A stretch of DNA of 64,000 nt from Romanomermis culicivorax (lineage: Eukaryota; Nematoda; Enoplea; Mermithida; Mermithidae): NCBI GenBank assembly GCA_963922205.1, contig CAWUHX010000007.1, positions 2,542,001-2,606,000 on the forward strand, read 5' to 3'. The notes below the pieces were generated by a model. That model had not been told where the DNA came from. It did not search any database and saw nothing but the letters and a program-made list of their open reading frames with translations. A program made the position numbers and the translations under genes. Shown here piece after piece: positions 21,268 to 31,919 of the stretch (position 1 is its first letter; each line of letters begins with the position of its first letter).

Positions 21268-22221
21268 TTAGGTGAGTGCAGCGAAACGCGCGTTAGTGGC
21301 CTTGGTTTGTTCCTGGATTTCACGTTGGACGCGTAATTGCTGGGCTTGGAATTGGTCGGAGACGGCGCCGATAATTTGATCGATCGTTTGTACCGTAGGA
21401 ACATTGTTGGTTATGCACGCGGCGGCGGTGTTGAGTTGGTCCAGTGGGTCGCCTGCTTCAATTCGAAAATTTTGAACTTCATTGGCATTTGCAATGGCTA
21501 GGCTGCTGCGGTGATTGTTTACTGGAGCACGGGTGGCGGATGGGGCTTGCGGTGGTTCGATATTGACAAAGGATTCGGAGGAATCGGTTCTGGCGACAAC
21601 TTGGTCATTGTTACTTCGGATCGGGGCACTTGGCGGCAGCATTTGCGATGCAGGCAGCGCGTTAGGGCAGTTTTCGGTGGCGGTACGGAGGTTTTGATTT
21701 AGCGACCTCGAGGGTTGAGAATTGATCATTGCCGCAGTTGCAGGGATGAGCGGTACTTGCGGTTGTGCCGTCCCGTCCAGCGCGGGAGTACTGAAATTAG
21801 ACAAGGGTGGATTATGGGGCAGGAGGCTTACCGTGGGTACCGCTGTCGATTGCGTAATATTTGACGGTCGCGGCAACAGCATTTGGTCAAAACTTAGGGC
21901 GCGGCGTGCTGCTGTGGCGGCGTTCGGAGAACTGGATTGCGACGGAAAGCGGGTGAAGTCCGGCGGTGTGTGGCTTACCGTTGGCATCTTTTTTTGCAGG
22001 GTGTAATAACCTCTTTTGTACCCTTTGGCGCAGCTGCGGCGGGGTCGAATTTTGGACTCTTTGAGCGTTTTCGGATGCAACGCAACGGCGGGGAGAGGCA
22101 GCGTACAATCCAAGCGGTCACCAGTGTTGTATCTTGGTCTGGTCGGGGCGGTGATGATGCGGCATGAGCAGGATTGGGATTCCAAGGTTGCGTCCTTAAT
22201 GTACGTGCTTCCCACGCCCAT
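21268..22221 (-). CDS. gag: Gag N-terminal segment
   Basis: A 317-residue frame starting with an ATG inside the 5' LTR. The more plausible start is the internal [11 protein letters not shown], because the LTR ATG is GTG in the 3' LTR and overlaps a putative splice donor. The product is P/S/T/N-rich and disordered, ending in a helical segment ([25 protein letters not shown]). It ends at TAA (21268-21270). The next codons CAA ATG open the capsid segment in the same frame, so this was probably one Gag. Confidence 0.6.
   Translation of the reverse strand: MGVGSTYIKDATLESQSCSCRIITAPTRPRYNTGDRLDCTLPLPAVALHPKTLKESKIRPRRSCAKGYKRGYYTLQKKMPTVSHTPPDFTRFPSQSSSPNAATAARRALSFDQMLLPRPSNITQSTAVPTVSLLPHNPPLSNFSTPALDGTAQPQVPLIPATAAMINSQPSRSLNQNLRTATENCPNALPASQMLPPSAPIRSNNDQVVARTDSSESFVNIEPPQAPSATRAPVNNHRSSLAIANANEVQNFRIEAGDPLDQLNTAAACITNNVPTVQTIDQIIGAVSDQFQAQQLRVQREIQEQTKATNARFAALT
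22106..22123 (-). promoter_or_regulatory. primer-binding site
   Basis: One nucleotide after the end of the 5' LTR the sense strand reads TGGTGACCGCTTGGATTG. It begins with the TGG needed to pair with a tRNA 3' CCA. The matching tRNA would end CAATCCAAGCGGTCACCA; I cannot say which isoacceptor this is. Confidence 0.65.
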
Positions 22222-22707
22222 GTTTACCCGATAAGTTAATTACTAATACTTAAACCCCAACACTAATTATCCCAACAATTAAAGAAAGGTCTACTTTCTT
22301 TAATTGTCTCCCTGGTTGCGCAAGATTGAAAGGCGATGGATTTTCTACCTTTTAATGTTACGCAATAATGTACAAAACTTACGTGAACAAAACGGAGACG
22401 GGCGAGACGAAAAATAAAAACACTAAATCAACTCCCACGCAGGGGCGAGAAAGAGAGAGACGAAAAAGGCGTGGTGGGAGGCGGCAAGTATGTACTAGCG
22501 GTGGCCAATGGGGCACACAACTAGTAAGAAAACATAAAAATTATAACACTAATAATAGCAATTGAGAGAGACCAGCACACGCGTACCGACGTGCGCTACA
22601 GTAAGATGGCCACTGGTGGTCCGCGTTGCTCTCTCCACTTGCCACCTGCGGGCCTCTAACGCGCTTTGACAAAACGATAAAAAATCGGCGGAAAACACAC
22701 TACAACA
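22125..22707 (-). repeat. 5' LTR
   Basis: A 583-bp copy of the LTR at 8545-9127 with about 14 substitutions by my reading (9 transitions, 5 transversions) and no length difference. It contains the hairpin (22275-22307) and, on the sense strand, GGGTAAAC near 22222-22230. That block is conserved as GGGTAAG in the LTRs at 468 and 62740 and looks like a 5' splice site. Confidence 0.95.
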
Positions 22708-22711
22708 ATAG

Positions 22712-23134
22712 TGCCAGCATTTTCCTACACAGCTCCATCTGCACGGTGCTCAAATATTTTAAAATAATTTCTGTGCCGAACAAATTATTGCTATTTAAAT
22801 TTGAAAATAAGTTCGAAATATTGCAGTAATAACTGTAGTTTATTCAAAGTCTTTTCCATGAATGCATCAGGTGGCCGGATAGCGACAACTAATAATACTT
22901 GGACCTCCAGAGTTGGCCTCAGAGGCAGAACGGTATGAGCTAGAACCTTGGGGTTTTCATAATTTAGGATGAAAAAAAAAATTGATGAAAATTTTTGAAC
23001 CCTTCCGGGAGCTGCACTGCTCTGAAGAAGGCATACTTATGAAAATTTCATAGGAATCATTGTATTTGTCAGGTGGCTATTGTCTACCCCTTGTGATATA
23101 TTTATTACCTATACTGTAGAATTATAAAATAACT
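22712..23134. other. gene-free flank with composite-repeat fragment
   Basis: No gene. Positions about 22885-22965 resemble 51270-51355 (an AATA.ACTTGG block and an ACGGTA.GAGCTAGAACCTT block), so a fragment of the composite repeat lies here. Confidence 0.4.
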
Positions 23135-23803
23135 AACAGACTATAGTTTGATGTATTAATTGCTTCACAAGCAAACATTTTACACTCTGCAAGAAAGTTT
23201 AAAGAGTCAAAAATTAGAAGGAAAAATGAAGAAAAATCCTGCTTAGAGGCACTCCCGAGCACCTTCACCTATCATGCTACAGAATTTTATCTTTTTATTT
23301 TTTTTCATACATTCCTACCTACAGTAGCTGTGAAATCAACATCACGATTTGAATACCCCTTGAGAAGCTACAGAGATCCAAAGAATGCAAAACCCTGAAA
23401 ATTGCTCAAAAGTCAATATTTTTTTTTGTATTTTTTTGCATTTAGCATTTTTCATTTGTTAAGGAAGTTGGTTCAGTATCTTGATACTAGAACCAGAAAA
23501 TAAGGGGCATACATCATCTGAAAGCACCACTAAAATGCCATCATCATGTGTAGCAACAACTCTTACAATTGAAAGCATGGAAAGTCAAGTGACAGAAGCT
23601 ACTTCAAACATTGTACCAGTGTAAGCATGTTTCATCGAAGATAGTATACATAATCCAGGACCATGTGGTACTATCAATGATGAAACTTTACTCCATCTAT
23701 TGTCGGAATTAGCAAGCATCCTTATAACAGATTCATATCCCTATGCACCTCGCATTGAAACAGAAGCGGAATTTATACTAGCAAGAGGAATGCTGTATTT
23801 GAT

Positions 23804-23998
23804 TTGAGTGAAGTGAATTTGAGACAAACTTTTGTTTGTGGCAAACATTTGAAAGAACTTGGACAGAATGGAATTTTCAAAAGCTTGAGACAACATCGAG
23901 GAGAGACCATATTTACAGCTTGGGGCTTTCCACCACTACCATGCATTAGGTCCTACTCTATGGCCACCAAGGCTAATGATCAAGCTTACTTGTCATGA
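23804..23998 (+). pseudogene. N-terminal transposase-like fragment
   Basis: A 65-residue frame with a VCGKHLKELG segment, reminiscent of a Cys/His zinc-binding start in large uncharacterised metazoan transposon proteins. Both neighbours in the same element are longer fragments. It is too broken for a firm assignment. Confidence 0.3.
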
Positions 23999-24563
23999 GA
24001 TCAATCTGAAGTCATATTTGAAATGAAGAACAAATTGGTAGCAGTTGGAACACCTAAGATCATTTTGACACAGTTGTGAAATATGAAAAGTAGCATTGTA
24101 TCATTTTTCTAGCTCTATGCTGAATCCATCAGAAAGTTGCCAGAGAACTTCTAGCTGAGCAGATTGTTGTAAGTTTAATTTATCAAGTATATATTTTGCA
24201 GCATTATGTGACCCCTCTTCAAGATATTTTGCATAATTGTAAATGTTCAAGAATATCAGGGGTCAGCATTTCTCAGTTATGGTATAAGTTGTCTATGAAA
24301 AATTTCTCTTTATTGTTGTGATATAACTTTACTAAGCTTTACTAGTTTCAGGACACCACTTGAAGTAGCAGGTTTGACTTGATCCAGTTACATGAGCTCC
24401 AGAATAAAATTGACACAAAATTCATTTATAAAAACTTGAGTCTAGTTTCAACCAACATTCATGCCATTGTCATGCAGAAACTCATTCTCTCAGCACACCC
24501 TTAAGTTGTGTGATTTTTTTTCTTTTTTAGAGAGATAGGAGATATTGCCTTCATCCATCTCTG

Positions 24564-25916
24564 ATGAAAAGATTGGCTGAATCACCTAGTTTGAAGAAGA
24601 CATCTGTATTCTCAAAAAGTGATGAAAGTTTTTATTTCACCAGTGATGTGGATGAAACACCTTCATCTTCAGAAAGATTTACTGTGGGGATTGTAAAGAA
24701 GCAAATTGGCGCCATTGCTGAAGAGGTTAAAATATCAAACATTCACTTCACCAATAATTTTCACCATCTTTCTGAGGCTACAAAACTCAGATACACTGCA
24801 GCAGCAGCATCATTTATGAGGCTTGTATTTACATTTATAGCCTCAGATGCAGCCGGCAAATTGCAAAAATATGCCTGTAAAGAACATACTTCAACTTGGC
24901 TACAAGGAGAGGATTATAAGCTATCAAGAATAATGGAGACAATTGCAGAATCCTTCTGCATTGGCCAGTCACCATCTATCAGAAAGCATTGCCTAGGAAT
25001 GGTGACACCTTATGTTTCTTTTGGTGAAATCCAAATGTATCTACTTGGTGTTAGTATACACAGCAACAGAACATCCAGGTTTTTAGCAAGGAAGTACAGA
25101 AGTGGTACACTAACAAAGCCTGAGGTACAGCAAATCCGTTATGAACCAAAGAAAGTCAACAGCTTCATTTCCTTCATTACCTCACCCCATATCATGCCGG
25201 AGTTGCCATTTGGAACTTCTACTGCTACACTTTCATCTGGTGAAAAAGTTGATATTCCGAAAATGATGCGAAGCATCATCAATAAAAGAATTGTAATGTT
25301 ATACTAGAAATTCCTTGAGGAGAGGAATGAAGATCATTTAATGATGAGCCGAAGCTCTTTACTGCGAATCCTCAGCTTTTGCACTGCTTTCACAAGGAAG
25401 TCTGTGTATGGCTTAGATTATATCATTTTTTGGGCAACTGCATCAATTGACAGGCTCATCAAGATGATCACAACCTTTGGTACACCACTTGGCAAAGAAT
25501 GGATCTCAAGCATTGTAGTCAAATTAAAAGATGCAAAGTTTTACCTCAAAGGTGACTATGGTTTACACATAAAACAAAGTTCACATATTGCCAAACATTG
25601 TTCTTCGTTTGCCCTGAGTGATCCAATGGATAAGGACTTACAGAGTTTATGTGACGATCACAACCATAATCTGCAATGTGACAACTGTCAACAAATTAAT
25701 GCTGTCATTGAAGAAATTCAACTGAAGCTAAATGATATGGCTTTCAGTAATCATTTGGACAGAGTAGAAAATGAATACTTAACTCAAGAAGATGCAAAGA
25801 ATGTGCTGGAATGGCAGAAACATCAATTGCGATCTGTGCCTCAGGACCTAGCTCGAACAGAACTCATTGGGAACCTAAAAATTAATGAAGTATATGCTCA
25901 GTCGATTGGACCATGA
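24564..25916 (+). pseudogene. transposase-like protein, uncharacterised family
   Basis: Two open stretches (24564-25307 and 25341-25916) are in the same frame, separated by one TAG at 25305-25307, giving about 450 readable residues. The second part has STLLRIL-like sequence, KSVYGLDYI and a KDAKFYLKGDYGLH segment, then an HCSSFALSD motif and a cysteine/histidine-rich CDDHNHNLQCDNCQQ cluster. This pattern is familiar to me from repeated, unnamed metazoan proteins, but I cannot name the superfamily. It is bracketed by the long inverted repeats, so a transposition role is inferred. Confidence 0.5.
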
Positions 25917-26581
25917 AGTGATTGCCAGCAAGTGGTCAAGAAGATCAGGTTTCTTGGTTTGGAAAATGATGAATTCCCTGGCATATAAGTTATGTTCTTA
26001 TGTCAGTAGATAGACAGCTCCAGTACCGCATTTACGTACATGTCTTTGACCCTATGAAGCAATGCAGTTCTTGGAATAGTCATGGACACATTAAATTGAA
26101 TTTGATCTGAGAATTCATTCAACAACACAGCCTTCTATTGATCGGACAATGCAGCCTGTTATCATAGTGCTTCAACCCTGCTTGCCTTGCCAGTTATTTC
26201 CAAACTGACTGGTATTAAAATACAGTGATGGGATTTCAGTGAACCTCAGTATGGCAAGGGTGCTTGTGATTGAATAGCAGCGTTGGTAAAATGTCAGGTA
26301 TGCTTGTATGTTGATGAAAATAACAAATGTTCAAATTCAAAAGAATTTGTGAGGTGGGCATCTTCTTATCAGGCTACCAAAGGAATTCATTGATCTATAG
26401 CAAATTAACAACATCAAATACTGTGCTTCAAAAGCAGCCTGGTGTAAATTTATATTCAGACTTTTTGTTTGAGTTGAATGCTATACGTGCTTAGCATGCT
26501 TATAAAATTGGCACTGGAAAGATTATAGCAGTTATTAAAGAGAACCAGAGAACCATTGTCCCAGAACTAGAAGCACTGGTT

Positions 26582-26824
26582 GTGTATCATGCAAATCAGC
26601 TAGCTACATCAGCCATGCTAGAAAGCAATTTTTGGATTGAACTGAAGATACTGTCAAAAGATTCACAACAGAAATGCAACATTGAAGTCCTAGAGAATGA
26701 AGATGCTATGGAACCAGCCCAGGCTGATTTCAGCCAAGACAATATGTTCAGTCGTCCAGAAGAAGGTTACATTATGTCATTTGCAAAGCAAAGAAACCTG
26801 TTATGTCATCTTCTAACAGGCTGA
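26582..26824 (+). pseudogene. C-terminal transposase-like fragment
   Basis: An 80-residue open stretch in the same element, downstream of the main fragment, with polar acidic composition. It is preceded by frame-broken sequence. It is probably part of the same lost gene. Confidence 0.25.
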
Positions 26825-27380
26825 CATCAGTTGGCACCTCAGCATGTTAGCCTCAAGGATGCTCTGATACAAAGCTACAGCTTTGTAATATTTTCAGTAA
26901 GGATGATTTCCTAACACCCCAGGAAAACAAAAAAGTAAACAAAAATAAGTAAATAAACAAAACAGTAAAAAATTGGTCCTGCAGAATATAACTTCTGACG
27001 TCACTTTCAGCAAATTTTCTACCTATGCTCCTTATTTTCTGGTTCTAGTATCGAGATACTGAACCAACTTTGTTAACAAGTGCAAAATGCTAAATGCAAA
27101 AAAATGCAAAAAAAAGACTTTTGAGCAATTTTCAGGGTTTTGCTTTCTTTGGATCTCTGTAGCTTCTCAAGGGGTATTAAAATCGCGATGCTTCTTTCAC
27201 AGCTACTGTAGGAATGTATAATCAAAAGAATAAAAAGATAAAATTCTGCAGCATGTTAGGTGAAGATGCTCGGGAGTGCCTCTGAGCAGGATTTTTCTTC
27301 ATTTTTCTTCATTTCAACCTTCTTACAGAGTGTAAAATGTTTGCTTGTGAAACAATTAATACATCAAACTATAGTCTGTT

Positions 27381-28329
27381 GGACGGGCTAAAATATAGGA
27401 AAATAAAATTCTGCAGCTTCGGATGGGAAGGTGCTTAGGAGTGCCCATAAACAAAATTTTTTTAATTAAGTGTAATATGCAATTATTTACTGTAAATAAT
27501 ACATCAAAAAAAACTTATTCTCTCCTCTAAAATGAATATTTATTTATCAAATAAGATCAAGCCGATCTCGAAATATCACTTGGCTAGCAAGATCACTGAA
27601 AAATCCCAAAAAATAATCAATTTTCAAATTTTGGCATACTGTAGCGGTGCGAATTTTTGTTTACAAGCAAAACGAATGGTACCATGAAACAGCGCGTGAA
27701 ACTACCCAAAATATCTGGTTTTGAGGTATGATTAATTTTCAACTTATCATAGGGAAAGTAGAACCTCTCAGAAATCGTGTCTTAAGGCCTCCAGTTCCTG
27801 CACGCCCCACATTGGGTATAGCTTCTCCAAGCTCGATATTTCGCCCCATGCATCTACTTCAGAGTCCCCCAGATGACACTTCTTTTTGAAAAAATGACTT
27901 CAATCCAATTACACCACGGCCCAAAGACCCGGGAACGCCCAAAATTTAGCAATTTTGTTATATAAAGTTTATGGCTTCAAAAAAATAATTGTTTGCATAA
28001 AATTTTTTGCTCTATATTTTTCTAAGCACTGTACATTCATGCCCACATTCTGCATGCATAAAACCGTAAATGAACTGAGTATATGGGGTGCATGTGGTCA
28101 TTGTGCCTCAACATTGCCACCATCCCAACATTGCCACTATCTCATCATTGCCATGATTTCATATGAGGGCATAATATGCTGACATGATTTTGCGAAGCAA
28201 ACGGTAGTCTGTTTTTTTCAAATGCTTATAACCGAAAAAAGATGAAATGAAGTGTACATTGCTTGTTCAACTATGGCGCGGGCGCACTCTATACTGTATT
28301 ATGGGAAAAAACGTGTTAATGAAAGTTAT
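27381..28329. other. AT-rich gene-free spacer with repeat fragments
   Basis: No gene. Positions 27905-27990 match the lead of the composite repeat (GGCCCAAAGACCCGGGAACGCC, then TTGTTATATAA). Positions 28105-28152 hold several copies of an AACATTGCCA-type word, seen in the opposite sense at 39370-39440. A MITE-type end (GTAGTCTGTTTTTTTCAAATGCTT region) is at about 28206-28230. Confidence 0.4.
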
Positions 28330-28522
28330 TTATACTTATTTTGGATATACTGTAGGAAAACTATGCTCCCTGAGCATCTGTTCTTTATGAAACAGTGTCA
28401 GCTGTTTTTCACTGCTACTTCACTTTGGGTGCTTTTTGCTACAGCATAGTCACTTTTGCTCCTTGGCCCTGCATTTCTCCTCATATCTCACAAGTGCTAC
28501 CCAGCTTGGTTTAGCTCATCTC
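28330..28522 (+). repeat. DIRS direct repeat, copy 1
   Basis: 193 bp, starting TTATACTTATTTTGG and ending just 4 nt before the gag ATG (28527). It is about 94% identical by eye to 31920-32112. It resembles one unit of the split direct repeats of PAT-like elements, or a shared leader. Confidence 0.75.
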
Positions 28523-28526
28523 GATT

Positions 28527-29202
28527 ATGACTGAGAGCCCTCCTCAAAACGACGTCGTTTTACAGGACAACAATATTGGTCAAAATGGGCCAGCAGCCAC
28601 CCGCCATCAACATCATCATTCTTCTTCTACAGACTGGGACGATTATAGCACCAATGATCATTTAAAAATTTTGATCGATGATAGTGTCAAAAAACATTTG
28701 TCAAAGAAACGATCCTCTTCTATGAACGTCGAAAGAATCAACAAAAGACAAAAAAGTTCCGGTTTTGCTCAAAAAGCATCGGAAATTTCGTGGAAAGGCC
28801 AAGGAAATCAGTCGACAGTTCGAATTTAATGAGGAGCTTATGAACGATTTGAAAGACCTAAAATATTATTTGAATCGGGATTCATCCTCATCAGGGACCA
28901 AGGCACGCGAGATTCTGGAAGATATAGATGATACGATTTTACATCGTCAAAAATTGATTAGAATCGCAGATTGCAGCGAAGGTGGTTGGAAAACTGCCTT
29001 GGAATATGAACACGACGAGTTAGCTGAGGACGACAAAGACAAACGTCAGATTCGATCAGCAGAAAGCCGGGCCCTAAAATCGAGAAAATCGTGGTTACAT
29101 TTTTCCTCTACAGCCAGTCAAAAAACGGTCCTGATTGGCTGGCCCCGAAACTTCTCAAATGGGGCCACAAATTTCTTCCTCCTGAACCGTCAGCAAGCCT
29201 AA
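28527..29202 (+). pseudogene. DIRS Gag-like protein, frameshifted
   Basis: Two frames, 28527-28829 and 28765-29202, cover it with a +1 shift. The second contains a D-I-R-S-type Gag segment (LIRIADCSEGGWKTALEYEHDEL), with the ADxSExGW..YxxDEL pattern common in these elements, then a basic tail that shifts frame again near 29090 (next frame to 29348). The N-terminal part is polar with a His run. It would form the particle core. Confidence 0.6.
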
Positions 29203-29239
29203 ACGTCTACGGCAAAGCCTTGTTTCCAGTGCAGATCGT

Positions 29240-30616
29240 TTGGTCACTGGAGATCGAATTGCCCCAACCGAAACGAACCTGGAGCATTCAGTTCAAGGCA
29301 AAGAAATTAAACGTGCATTGCAGGATCACGATTGTAAGTTTACTGTAGACGAATTAGGCATTTTTCGATTGTGTGGGATTCTAACAGGAATTTTTGATAA
29401 TTCAGATCTTCTAAGCTTGTGGAGGAAATCGGAATATTTCAATGTTCAAAATCTTAAGAAATCCGTCCCTTTCTGGCGATCTATTCAAGCCAGTCAGGAT
29501 CACATCAACATCTTGTCTGAAGGTTATAAATTACCTTTCTCATCTACCCCTTCCTCCAGATATTTCAAGAACAATCGAAGTTCACTCAAAAATTCAAATT
29601 TCGTCTCCCATTCAATTTTAGAGCTTTTGAAAAATGACTGCATCTCCTTGGTTAGTCATAAACCTGCAGTAATCAGCCCTCTCAGTGTTTCCACTCAGGG
29701 GAATGGTAAGAAACGCCTTATTCTAGACCTTCATTATGTAAGTACTCACCTAACTCCTGTAAGTTTCAAATTAGATGACTACAGAATTGCATCTCAACTT
29801 TGGTCTAGAGACGGTTTCATGTTTTCATTTGACTTGAAAAAAGGCTATTACCACATAAACATTTCCGAAGAATCCCGTACATTTCTGGGTTTTTCTTGGA
29901 ATTTTGGCCCTAAATCATATTCCTTCGTTTTTAACGTTTTGCCTTTTGGCCTCAGTACAGCTCCTTATCTTTTCACGAAGCTGCTTAAGCCCATAGTTAC
30001 GTTCCTCAGGTCTGAGGGAATCAAACTCGTCCTTTACCTAGACGATGGCATTGGTTATTCCAATGATAAAGCAGTAGCACAGAAACATGCTTTCTTTGTT
30101 AAAGAGACCTTGTTCAAAGCCGGTTTTTCTTTTAACTCGGAAAAATCTATACGGAAGATCACTCAGTCCCTTACTTGGCTTGGTTTCCACATTAATCTTA
30201 AGCTATTCCAAATCTCTCTACCGGAGGAGAAAAGACTTTATATCTTAAAGAATTTAGAAAATCTTTCTAAGCAAAGTAGTTGCAAAATTAGATCCCTAGC
30301 CTTTTGTGCTGGCTTGATTATCTCAACGTCTCTTGTTCTAGGCAAGTTATCTCTGCTTCGAACAAAAAGCTTTTTTCATCATATCGTTTCTCACAGTCAG
30401 GGACATAATCCTCTATGGGACCATGTGTTCCCCATATCAAAATTTTGCATAACAGACTTATTATTTTGGGTCACGATTTTCACTCAACTAAAGCCAAAAA
30501 CTTTAGAAACAAAAGATCATATTCCCATCGTTACTATTTTTTCTGATGCCAGCAAAACATCTGCTGCCTCTTTTGTTTATCCAAAAGCCACGCATCTCAA
30601 GTTCTGGAGGAGATAG
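29240..30616 (+). CDS. DIRS reverse transcriptase
   Basis: A 458-residue open frame with the RT fingers/palm motifs: KRLILDLHYVS, FSFDLKKGYYHI, FNVLPFGLSTAPYLFTK and the catalytic LYLDDGIGYS. A connection region follows, then the first RNase H motif, TIFSDASKTSAA. These match DIRS/PAT-type RTs rather than gypsy or LINE RTs. The ATG at 29240 is arbitrary; the gag frame breaks just before it. It stops inside RNase H at 30616. Confidence 0.8.
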   Translation: MVTGDRIAPTETNLEHSVQGKEIKRALQDHDCKFTVDELGIFRLCGILTGIFDNSDLLSLWRKSEYFNVQNLKKSVPFWRSIQASQDHINILSEGYKLPFSSTPSSRYFKNNRSSLKNSNFVSHSILELLKNDCISLVSHKPAVISPLSVSTQGNGKKRLILDLHYVSTHLTPVSFKLDDYRIASQLWSRDGFMFSFDLKKGYYHINISEESRTFLGFSWNFGPKSYSFVFNVLPFGLSTAPYLFTKLLKPIVTFLRSEGIKLVLYLDDGIGYSNDKAVAQKHAFFVKETLFKAGFSFNSEKSIRKITQSLTWLGFHINLKLFQISLPEEKRLYILKNLENLSKQSSCKIRSLAFCAGLIISTSLVLGKLSLLRTKSFFHHIVSHSQGHNPLWDHVFPISKFCITDLLFWVTIFTQLKPKTLETKDHIPIVTIFSDASKTSAASFVYPKATHLKFWRR

Positions 30617-30852
30617 AGAAACCCAACAAAATGAAAACAAAAGAAATACGACACCTCTCGAGTAAGGATGGCGATTTGAATGGCTTTTGTGCCGATGGTC
30701 CTTTTTTTGCATGGCCTCTACTCGCGCCTGTTGAAAGCCGTTGTTGTGGCAGAAGAGGAAATGACCTTTGCAAAAATGTGAATGGCCTTTGTGCTAGTGG
30801 TCCGTCTATTGCACGGCTTTAGTCTGCGTCTATAGAACGCATTTGGAATGAT
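30617..30852 (+). other. insertion/duplication within RNase H
   Basis: Between the first RNase H motif and the next open frame lie about 235 bp. They include two similar segments (AATGGC.TTTGTGC...GGTCC...TTGCA.GGC near 30677-30715 and 30780-30820). All frames are stopped. This is probably a local duplication or insertion that broke the gene. Confidence 0.4.
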
Positions 30853-31818
30853 ATGCCAACTGACAGTGACGGTTTGTTTCCCAGCGACGCATATGGAGAA
30901 AAATTTTTATATGATGAACAGAAAAAAGACTCTTTTTCTCATCTCTACCCCTCTCAAAACCAATTTTTTGATGATTCAAATTTTGATGAAAAAATTTTCG
31001 AACCAGTTCAAATCTTGAATAAAGCAATGAAGAAAAACTTCCACAAAACAAATTATGTGAGTAAAAAGATCGCACATACACAGTGGCAAGGAGAAGCAAA
31101 GGAAATGGGCGCCACCTGGCGAGAATTAAAAACCATTGAATATGGGATTGTTTGCTTTGGGGGAAAACTAAAGAACTGTCGAGTTCTGTGGTTTACGGAT
31201 AACCAGGCTTTACCTTTCATCTTGAAAAAAGGAAGTATGAAACAGCATATTAATATTCTGTCTATAAAAATCTTTGAACTCTGTGAAGGATATAACCTGG
31301 AGTTAATGGTACACTGGATACCAAGGAGTATGGATGAATTTGCAGACGTTCTTAGCAGAATAGTTGACTATGATGATTGGTCAATAACAAACGAGGTCTT
31401 TGAATGGATTGATGCACAATGGGGTCCTCATACAGTTGACAGATTTGCAACTTTTTACAACAGAAAGCTTCATAGATTCAACTCTCGTTTTTGGAATCCT
31501 GGCACAGAGGCTGTAGACTGCTTCACAACTTCTTGGACTCAAGACATCAACTGGCTCGTTCCACCACCTTATCTAGTCATAAAAGCCGTTAATTTTGCTC
31601 TATCTTGCAGATGTCGAGGTACTCTAGTAATTCCAGAATGGAAAAGCGCACCTTACTGGCCAGTCCTTTTTCCAACCCTCTTAGAAAGCCATTTCATTCA
31701 AGAAATTTTAATTTTGCCAGAGTCCAGCATCTGGCTTGTTGCAGCAACACTGGAAAAGAGCATTTTTAAGCCTTCCCTTTTCAAATCTCGTTTTTTGGCT
31801 CTCCGTTTCCAGTCTTGA
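30853..31818 (+). CDS. DIRS RNase H (C-part) and methyltransferase-like domain
   Basis: A 321-residue frame. GATWRELKTIEYGI, WFTDNQALPFIL and HWIPRSMDEFADVLSR are the later RNase H motifs. The following WGPHTVDRFATFYNRKLHRFNSRFW and NWLVPPPYLVIKAV segments are typical of the DNA-methyltransferase-like domain found in DIRS elements. It continues the RT gene after the break at 30617-30852. Confidence 0.75.
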   Translation: MPTDSDGLFPSDAYGEKFLYDEQKKDSFSHLYPSQNQFFDDSNFDEKIFEPVQILNKAMKKNFHKTNYVSKKIAHTQWQGEAKEMGATWRELKTIEYGIVCFGGKLKNCRVLWFTDNQALPFILKKGSMKQHINILSIKIFELCEGYNLELMVHWIPRSMDEFADVLSRIVDYDDWSITNEVFEWIDAQWGPHTVDRFATFYNRKLHRFNSRFWNPGTEAVDCFTTSWTQDINWLVPPPYLVIKAVNFALSCRCRGTLVIPEWKSAPYWPVLFPTLLESHFIQEILILPESSIWLVAATLEKSIFKPSLFKSRFLALRFQS

Positions 31819-31919
31819 GCTCAGAAAAATGTACTTTACCTCCTCCTAATAAATTCACGTTTGACTTAGAATTTACAAAATAAGTGTTTTATGTTCGGTT
31901 GCATAGCATTAGAACATAA

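Larger units (their letters stand above)
8541..22711 (-). mobile_element. complete LTR retrotransposon with exonuclease cassette
   Basis: The element spans 8545-22707, flanked by ATAG on both sides (8541-8544 and 22708-22711). Two 583-bp LTRs differ at about 14 positions by my count (about 2.4%), so the insertion is fairly young. On the minus strand the order is 5' LTR, PBS, gag, protease, RT/RNase H/integrase, small ORFs, exonuclease ORF, acidic and Arg/Pro-rich ORFs, a last ORF, PPT and 3' LTR. The order RT-RNase H-integrase, the HHCC and DDE motifs and the DTGA protease place it near Ty3/gypsy-like or retrovirus-like elements. The accessory region (about 15190-9150) is roughly 6 kb, unusually long. 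Its coding parts are visibly GC-richer than the AT-rich flanks. In-frame stops suggest this copy is no longer fully functional. Confidence 0.93.
23135..27380. mobile_element. dead DNA transposon with ~370-bp inverted repeats
   Basis: The left arm (23135-23525) and right arm (27018-27380) are imperfect inverted copies. Both outer ends read AACAGACTATAGTTTGATG. Shared inner blocks include the AGGCACTCCCGAGCA, CTACAG.AG and ACCCTGAAAATTGCTCAAAAGT segments. No target duplication is visible. The interior holds fragments of one + strand reading frame with several stops. The arms carry mismatches and indels, so the copy is old. Confidence 0.75.
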
